Assembly: GCF_006228105.1 (NCBI RefSeq) | Contig: NZ_VDHH01000021.1 | Direction: 5' to 3' (one strand) | From: Chelonobacter sp006228105 | GTDB lineage: Bacteria > Pseudomonadota > Gammaproteobacteria > Enterobacterales > Pasteurellaceae | DNA: 11,290 bases | Shown: piece by piece, positions 6,981 through 11,290 of the stretch | Layout: each line of letters opens with the position of its first letter | Numbering within the stretch: the first letter of the stretch is position 1 | Position numbers and translations under genes: made by a program | Notes under the pieces: model-generated | What the model was told of the DNA's origin: nothing | The model's input: the letters and a program-made list of their open reading frames with translations, nothing else | The model's database searches: none

Positions 6981-7008
6981 ACGTTAAACCAGTATAAGGA
7001 AACTTGAG

Positions 7009-7971
7009 ATGAGCCGAGTAAAAGAAGCGGAACATATTCTACACAGCATGACTGAAGAGGAGATGCTGGCCAGAATCGCATGGTTTTACTACCACGATAA
7101 TCTGACCCAAGGAGAAATCGGCAAACGGCTCGATATCCCCAGATTGAAAGTGTCGCGTTTACTAGAAAAAGGACGACAACTTGGCGTGATAAAAGTGCAA
7201 ATCAACTCACGCTTTACAGGCTGCTTGGAATTAGAGGAAGCGCTGCAACAATATTTTCATCTCAAGCATATTCGGGTCTTACCGGCATTGGAACAACACG
7301 AAATTAATACCCGGTTAGGGATCGGTGCTTCGCAGATGTTGATGTCGCTGATGAAGCCGAATCAACTGATGGCAATCGGTTTTGGTGAAACAATTATGCA
7401 GACCATCAAATACTGCAACGAATTTATCACCAGTAATCAGTTGAAATTAATTACGCTTTCCGGCGGTGTTGGTCCATATATGAAAGGCATCGGAGAATTG
7501 GACGGTTCTTGCAGTATCAGCATCATTCCGGCGCCATTAAGAGCCTCCTCAGTTGAAGCCGCAAGACTATTTAAACGAGAAGCCTGTGTCCGCGATATTA
7601 TGCTTGCCGCCGGTGCCGCCGATGTGGCGATTGTCGGGATAGGTTCTACCCAGCAAAAAGGGCAAGCCACCTTGATTCGTTCTGGTTATATCAATGAAGA
7701 AGGGCAACAAGAATTACGTTCCAAAGGTGCTATTGGTGATATTCTCGGCTATTTTATGCAGCATGACGGCACATTACAGCCCGATATCCCATTGCACGAT
7801 GAACTGATCAGCCTGCCGTTAGAAAAATTAGTCAAAATACCGACCGTTATCGGAATTGCCGGCGGCGAGAACAAAGTCGATGCGATTTTAAGCGCTTTAA
7901 ACGGAAAATATATCAATTCCCTCGTGACCGAGGAGAAGACAGCAAAAATGATTTTGGCGCAAATTGTATGA
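7009..7971 (+). CDS. lsrR: LsrR, transcriptional repressor of the lsr genes
   Basis: LsrR is the SorC/DeoR-type repressor that binds the lsrA-lsrR intergenic region and lets go when it binds phospho-AI-2. The 320-residue product (E. coli 317) has an N-terminal helix-turn-helix at about 31-55 (LTQGEIGKRLDIPRLKVSR) followed by the SorC sugar-phosphate-binding domain to the C-terminus, with LSGGVGPY and AAGAADVAIVGIG typical of that domain. The start at 7009 is set by AAGGA eight bases upstream. It is divergent from lsrA and is followed on the same strand by lsrK. Its stop codon runs directly into a 15-bp tandem repeat. Confidence 0.96.
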   Translation: MSRVKEAEHILHSMTEEEMLARIAWFYYHDNLTQGEIGKRLDIPRLKVSRLLEKGRQLGVIKVQINSRFTGCLELEEALQQYFHLKHIRVLPALEQHEINTRLGIGASQMLMSLMKPNQLMAIGFGETIMQTIKYCNEFITSNQLKLITLSGGVGPYMKGIGELDGSCSISIIPAPLRASSVEAARLFKREACVRDIMLAAGAADVAIVGIGSTQQKGQATLIRSGYINEEGQQELRSKGAIGDILGYFMQHDGTLQPDIPLHDELISLPLEKLVKIPTVIGIAGGENKVDAILSALNGKYINSLVTEEKTAKMILAQIV

Positions 7972-8015
7972 TGGCATTAAAAATAATGGCATTAAAAATA
8001 ATGGCGTTAAAAACT
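7971..8015 (+). repeat. 15-bp tandem repeat, three copies, after lsrR
   Basis: ATGGCATTAAAAATA occurs twice exactly (7971-7985, 7986-8000), then once with changes (8001-8015, ATGGCGTTAAAAACT). The first base is the last base of the lsrR stop codon. The unit is a multiple of three, so it also forms an 18-codon frame (7971-8027) reading Met-Ala-Leu-Lys-Ile twice, Met-Ala-Leu-Lys-Thr, then Val-Gly-Ile and TAA. That frame has no clear ribosome-binding site, and I do not call it a gene. Confidence 0.85.
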
Positions 8016-8118
8016 GTAGGCATTTAAGTTTAAGATAAAGCAACCAGCTTGAGTTAACACGGTATTATTTTAAAATCAAACGCCTATACATTTATTTCAT
8101 TCACTTGGAGGAAATCAA

Positions 8119-9696
8119 ATGGATAGCAACTCAAATCATTATCTCATGGCTTTAGATGCCGGAACCGGAAGTGTAAGAGCGGTTATTTTTGATTTGCAAG
8201 GCAACCAAATCAGCTCGGCACAAAAAGAGTGGACACATTTAGCCGATCCGCAAATTCCAGGATCAATGAATTTTGATTTACAGCCTAATTGGGAACTTGC
8301 CAGTGAATGTATTAAACAGTCAATCCAGCGCGCCAACATAGACGCTGCACAAATTATAGCGGTTTCAACCTGCTCAATGCGTGAGGGGATCGTACTTTAT
8401 GACCAACAACAGCGTGCTATTTGGGCGTGCGGCAATGTTGATGCCAGAGCGGTCGAGGAAGTTAAAGCATTAAAAATGCTAAATGACCGCACTTTTGAGA
8501 AAAAAGTGTATGATATCTCAGGACAAACCTTAGCATTAAGTGCGATTCCCCGTTTATTGTGGCTGTCGAAACATCAGCCGGAACTTTATGCCCAAGTTCA
8601 TGCCATCAGCATGATTAGTGACTGGCTGGCATTTATGTTGAGCGGTGAACTGGTGGTAGAGCCGTCAAACGCCGGCACCACTGGTCTGCTAAATCTGAAA
8701 AACCGAAATTGGCAACCGGATTTGTTAGAGGCGGTCGGCTTAAACTCAGATATTTTGCCAGCCGTGAAAGAAACCGGAAGCTTATTAGGTAAAGTGCGGT
8801 CAGAGATTGCAGCAGCAACCGGGCTTAGCACCGAAACGTGCGTGGTTGTCGGTGGTGGTGATGTCCAACTGGGTTGTGTCGGACTCGGCATCACCGAAGC
8901 TTCACAAGCAGCGATTATCGGCGGCACTTTCTGGCAGCAGGTGGTCAATTTACCTGAAGCAAAAACCGATCCTGAGATGAATATCCGTGTTAATCCGCAT
9001 GTTATTCCGCCACTGGTGCAAGCCGAATCGATCAGCTTTTTCACCGGGTTAACCATGCGCTGGTTCCGAGATGCTTTTTGTGAAGCGGAAAAACACCTTG
9101 CCGAGCAACTGGGCATCGATACCTACACATTATTAGAACAAATGGCAGCTCGGGTACCGGTCGGTTCCAATGACATTGTGCCGGTGTTCTCGGATGCGAT
9201 GCATTTTAAATCTTGGTATCACGCTTCGCCTTCTTTTATTAATCTCTCTTTGGACTCCGCCAAATGCAATAAAGCAGCACTGTTCCGCGCGTTGGAGGAG
9301 AATGCCGCGATTGTTTCATCCTGTAATTTAGATCAAGTGCAAAAATTTTCAGGGGTTAAACTGAGTTCTGTCGTTTTTGCCGGTGGTGGCGCTAAAGGCC
9401 AGCTTTGGAGCCAAATTTTAGCCGATGTCACCGGATTAACGGTTAATATTCCTGTTGTGAAAGAGGCAACCGCACTTGGCTGTGCCATCGCTGCCGGTGT
9501 CGGCGTGGGAATTTACTCTTCTCTATCCGCAGCCGGTAAAAAATTGGTCAAATTCGAACGGCAGCATCAGCCCGACCAACAAAATCACGCCATTTATCAA
9601 GCCCATAAAAAGAAGTGGATAGAAATTTACCATCAACAGCTGCTGTTAGTCGATTCCGACCTCACCACCTCGCTTTGGAAAGCGCCCGGATTATAG
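8119..9696 (+). CDS. lsrK: LsrK, autoinducer-2 kinase
   Basis: LsrK phosphorylates AI-2 (open DPD form) with ATP in the cytoplasm. This traps the signal and makes the LsrR inducer. The 525-residue product is a FGGY-family carbohydrate kinase of the length of E. coli LsrK (530). Visible parts are the first phosphate loop DAGTGS (13-18), GGGDVQ (245-250) with Asp248 as the likely catalytic base, GGTFWQ (268-273), the ATP-site loop GGGAKG (422-427), and a C-terminus LTTSLWKAPGL identical to that of E. coli LsrK. The start is set by a strong GGAGG (8107-8111) seven bases upstream. The 147-base gap after lsrR contains the tandem repeat and no convincing terminator, so lsrRK is probably one unit. 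The gene carries three uptake-signal cores. Confidence 0.96.
   Translation: MDSNSNHYLMALDAGTGSVRAVIFDLQGNQISSAQKEWTHLADPQIPGSMNFDLQPNWELASECIKQSIQRANIDAAQIIAVSTCSMREGIVLYDQQQRAIWACGNVDARAVEEVKALKMLNDRTFEKKVYDISGQTLALSAIPRLLWLSKHQPELYAQVHAISMISDWLAFMLSGELVVEPSNAGTTGLLNLKNRNWQPDLLEAVGLNSDILPAVKETGSLLGKVRSEIAAATGLSTETCVVVGGGDVQLGCVGLGITEASQAAIIGGTFWQQVVNLPEAKTDPEMNIRVNPHVIPPLVQAESISFFTGLTMRWFRDAFCEAEKHLAEQLGIDTYTLLEQMAARVPVGSNDIVPVFSDAMHFKSWYHASPSFINLSLDSAKCNKAALFRALEENAAIVSSCNLDQVQKFSGVKLSSVVFAGGGAKGQLWSQILADVTGLTVNIPVVKEATALGCAIAAGVGVGIYSSLSAAGKKLVKFERQHQPDQQNHAIYQAHKKKWIEIYHQQLLLVDSDLTTSLWKAPGL
8486..8494 (-). repeat. DNA uptake signal core
   Basis: AAGTGCGGT on the minus strand, inside lsrK, within codons for Asp-Arg-Thr-Phe. 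Confidence 0.8.
8792..8800 (+). repeat. DNA uptake signal core
   Basis: AAGTGCGGT on the plus strand, inside lsrK, within codons for Lys-Val-Arg-Ser. Confidence 0.8.
9469..9477 (-). repeat. DNA uptake signal core
   Basis: AAGTGCGGT on the minus strand, inside lsrK, encoding Thr-Ala-Leu next to the ATP-site region. Confidence 0.8.
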
Positions 9697-9737
9697 GGCT
9701 GTCATTGGTGGTCTGTCATTGACGGGCTGATATTTTT
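9696..9737 (+). repeat. 14-bp tandem repeat after lsrK
   Basis: The units GGGCTGTCATTGGT (9696-9709), GGTCTGTCATTGAC (9710-9723) and GGGCTGATATTTTT (9724-9737) share a 14-base period. The third is only a partial match. CTGTCATTG is exact in the first two. The array begins at the last base of the lsrK stop codon. Confidence 0.65.
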
Positions 9738-9750
9738 CCATTTATAACCT

Positions 9751-9781
9751 AACAATCTAATTTAGAACACGAGATTGTTTT
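9751..9781 (+). terminator. Weak candidate terminator for lsrRK
   Basis: AACAATCT (9751-9758) and AGATTGTT (9772-9779) form an 8-bp AT-rich stem with a 13-base loop, running into TTTT. The stem has little GC and the T-run is short, so it would be inefficient if used at all. Confidence 0.3.
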
Positions 9782-9803
9782 ACATTATCTCAGCCGTTAT
9801 ATA
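9775..9803 (+). promoter_or_regulatory. Candidate promoter for the amidotransferase gene
   Basis: TTGTTT (9775-9780) and TATATA (9798-9803) are 17 bp apart, upstream of the gene at 9848. CATAAT (9813-9818) is an alternative -10 box. The -35 match is poor. Confidence 0.35.
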
Positions 9804-9847
9804 CACTTAGCTCATAATCCCCCAAAACCATGACCTAAGGAAAAACC

Positions 9848-10681
9848 ATGTGCCAACTCCTCGGTATGAACTGCAACACCCCGACCGATATTGTGTTTTC
9901 GTTTGAGGGTTTCCGTTGTCGTGGCGGGTTAACCGATTCGCATGCGGACGGATTTGGGATCGGTTTTTTTGAGAACAAGGGCGTGCGTTTGTTTCACGAC
10001 GACAAAGCCAGCGCCACCTCACCGGTGGCGGATTTGGTGCGTAACTATCCGATTCAGTCGAAAAATGTGATTGCGCATATCCGCAAGGCGACGCAGGGGC
10101 CGATTTTATTGGCGAATACCCATCCGTTTATGCGTGAGATGTGGGGGCAATATTGGCTGTTTGCTCACAATGGCAATTTGAAAGGCTTTCAACCAAATGA
10201 GGGGCAATATTACCGCCCGGTCGGCACGACCGATTCGGAAGCGGCGTTTTGCTATTTGCTGGAAACCTTACGCCAGAAATTTGATTACTCGCCAAGTGTC
10301 GAGCAAATTTTTAGCGAAGTGGACAATATCGCACAGCAATTGCGTCAATACGGTTTGCTGAATTTTCTGCTCTCCAATGGTGAGTGGCTAATCACCCACA
10401 CTGGTTCGTTGCTACATTATATCGTGCGTAAAGCACCGTTTGGCGAGGCGAAATTGGTTGATGATGACGTGCAAATTGATTTTGCTTCGGTCACCACGCC
10501 GAATGATCGGGTGGCGGTCATCGCCACGTTGCCGTTGACCGATAATGAAAATTGGCAACAATTGGCAGTCAATGAATTGGCGCTGTTTCAAGACGGCGAC
10601 ATTTTACTGCGCCACACGCCTCCCAATCCGTATTACCCGACCGAAGCGAAAGGGTTGGAAATGGCACGTCAGGCTGTGTAA
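9848..10681 (+). CDS. yafJ: Class II glutamine amidotransferase, YafJ family
   Basis: The 277-residue protein is a stand-alone class II (Ntn-type) glutamine amidotransferase domain resembling E. coli YafJ (255 residues). Cys2 follows the initiator Met and would become the N-terminal nucleophile once Met is removed. HIRKATQG (77-84), THPF (91-94), HNGNL (107-111) and GTTDSE (126-131) are the substrate-binding and oxyanion motifs of the fold. No synthase domain is attached, so the acceptor of the released ammonia is unknown, as it is for YafJ. The start at 9848 has AAGGA (9837-9841) six bases upstream. It is separated from lsrK by 151 bases and followed closely by sprT, and it has no evident link to AI-2. 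The family is certain; the function is not. Confidence 0.9.
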   Translation: MCQLLGMNCNTPTDIVFSFEGFRCRGGLTDSHADGFGIGFFENKGVRLFHDDKASATSPVADLVRNYPIQSKNVIAHIRKATQGPILLANTHPFMREMWGQYWLFAHNGNLKGFQPNEGQYYRPVGTTDSEAAFCYLLETLRQKFDYSPSVEQIFSEVDNIAQQLRQYGLLNFLLSNGEWLITHTGSLLHYIVRKAPFGEAKLVDDDVQIDFASVTTPNDRVAVIATLPLTDNENWQQLAVNELALFQDGDILLRHTPPNPYYPTEAKGLEMARQAV

Positions 10682-10689
10682 CCGCACTT
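10681..10689 (-). repeat. DNA uptake signal core filling the spacer before sprT
   Basis: AAGTGCGGT on the minus strand. It shares its first plus-strand base with the TAA stop of the amidotransferase gene and ends one base before the sprT ATG. Confidence 0.85.
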
Positions 10690-10690
10690 T

Positions 10691-11206
10691 ATGTCAATTT
10701 TATCCAACGAGCAGCAACAACTGCGCCACCTTAATCTGCAAATCAGTCGCCGCTTACGTGCCTGTTTGGCTCTCGCCGAACAGCATTTCAAGCGCACTTT
10801 TGTCATGCCAGAATTTAATTTTAACCTGCGTGGCGTGAAAGCCGGCGTTGCTTATCTGCAACAAAATGAAATCCGCCTGAACCGCACTTTGCTGTTGGAA
10901 AACAGTGAGGAATTTTTGCGCCAAGTCGTGCCACACGAACTGGCGCATTTAATTGTGTACCAAGTCTCCGGGCGGGTGCAACCGCACGGCAAAGAGTGGC
11001 AATTTGTGATGCAAAACCTGTTTAAGCTGCCAGCCGACACCTGCCACCAATTTGATGTGCAACGTGTGCAAGGCAAAACCGTTGCTTACCGCTGCGACTG
11101 CCAAACCCACCAGCTCAGCGTGCGCCGCCACAATAATATCCTACGCAATAAAGTGCGTTATCATTGTCGGGTGTGTAAAGGTGTTTTACTGGAAGAAGAT
11201 GCGTAG
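10691..11206 (+). CDS. sprT: SprT-family zinc-binding metalloprotease-like protein
   Basis: The 171-residue product matches E. coli SprT (165 residues), related to the protease domain of Spartan/SPRTN. The zincin site HELAH (82-86) gives His82, Glu83 and His86, and His99 in PHGKEW is the likely third zinc ligand. A C-terminal zinc-ribbon-like part has Cys135, Cys137 and His140 paired with Cys159 and Cys162. The biochemical role of bacterial SprT is not established. It starts 9 bases after the amidotransferase stop. That gap is an uptake-signal core and has no recognisable ribosome-binding site, so translation is probably coupled. The N-terminal alignment with E. coli SprT supports the ATG at 10691. 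The gene holds a second uptake-signal core at 10881. Confidence 0.93.
   Translation: MSILSNEQQQLRHLNLQISRRLRACLALAEQHFKRTFVMPEFNFNLRGVKAGVAYLQQNEIRLNRTLLLENSEEFLRQVVPHELAHLIVYQVSGRVQPHGKEWQFVMQNLFKLPADTCHQFDVQRVQGKTVAYRCDCQTHQLSVRRHNNILRNKVRYHCRVCKGVLLEEDA
10881..10889 (-). repeat. DNA uptake signal core
   Basis: AAGTGCGGT on the minus strand, inside sprT, within codons for Asn-Arg-Thr-Leu. Confidence 0.8.
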
Positions 11207-11236
11207 AAACTGGTGCGGTGATAGTTTGCTTCCCCC

Positions 11237-11266
11237 TTGATCGGCGAAGAAATCCTAAGGTACAAT
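11237..11266 (+). promoter_or_regulatory. Candidate promoter at the right edge
   Basis: TTGATC (11237-11242) and TACAAT (11261-11266) are 18 bp apart. If used, transcription would begin within a few bases of the ATG at 11270, so a gene starting further right would fit better than one starting at that ATG. Confidence 0.3.
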
Positions 11267-11269
11267 CCC

Positions 11270-11290
11270 ATGGTACAACCCGAACATCCT
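11270..11290 (+). CDS. Possible start of the next gene (partial)
   Basis: ATG at 11270 opens seven codons (Met-Val-Gln-Pro-Glu-His-Pro) to the window edge, with AAGG nine bases upstream. I do not recognise the product. Seven codons are too few to prove a gene. Confidence 0.3.

Noticed and set aside
8598..9116. 172-codon minus-strand open frame inside lsrK
   Set aside because: It lies wholly antisense to a well-conserved gene, its composition (Ser/Pro/Thr-rich) is that of a shadow frame, and it resembles no family.
9807..10022. 71-codon minus-strand frame over the amidotransferase start
   Set aside because: It is antisense to the conserved N-terminal catalytic region, and its Arg/Trp-rich composition is typical of a shadow.

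Overview
The window looks like a chromosomal segment from a member of the Pasteurellaceae. Two things support this. The 9-mer AAGTGCGGT, the core DNA-uptake signal of the Haemophilus influenzae / Aggregatibacter / Pasteurella multocida branch, occurs nine times in 11.3 kb counting both strands. The gene layout also matches the lsrACDBFG(E) / lsrRK arrangement known from that family. The species cannot be fixed from the sequence.

Almost the whole window is one complete AI-2 (autoinducer-2) uptake and processing locus. From a central divergent control region (6760-7008), the leftward operon reads lsrA (ATPase), lsrC and lsrD (permeases), lsrB (periplasmic AI-2 receptor), lsrF (thiolase), lsrG (isomerase) and lsrE (ribulose-phosphate-epimerase-like). 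The rightward unit reads lsrR (repressor) and lsrK (AI-2 kinase). LsrB captures AI-2, LsrA/C/D import it, LsrK phosphorylates it, phospho-AI-2 releases LsrR from DNA, and LsrG then LsrF degrade the signal. The control region holds two CRP-like sites, a perfect 11-bp inverted repeat at the lsrA side and a related half-site at the lsrR side, which are candidate LsrR operators.

Positions 1-281 hold a 265-bp MITE-like element (15-279) with 30-bp terminal inverted repeats (one mismatch), flanked by TA on both sides. It has broken the 3' end of lsrE. The remaining product lacks the C-terminal part of the barrel and takes its last residues and stop codon from the element. This lsrE is probably inactive.

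Downstream of lsrK, positions 9848-11206 carry two housekeeping-type genes: a YafJ-type class II glutamine amidotransferase and an SprT-family zinc protein. A possible next gene begins at the right edge. There is no prophage, CRISPR array, tRNA or rRNA in the window. I found no entirely unknown system. The points most worth a second look are the element insertion in lsrE, the operator layout, two intercistronic stem-loops, and short tandem repeats that sit exactly after the stop codons of lsrR and lsrK.
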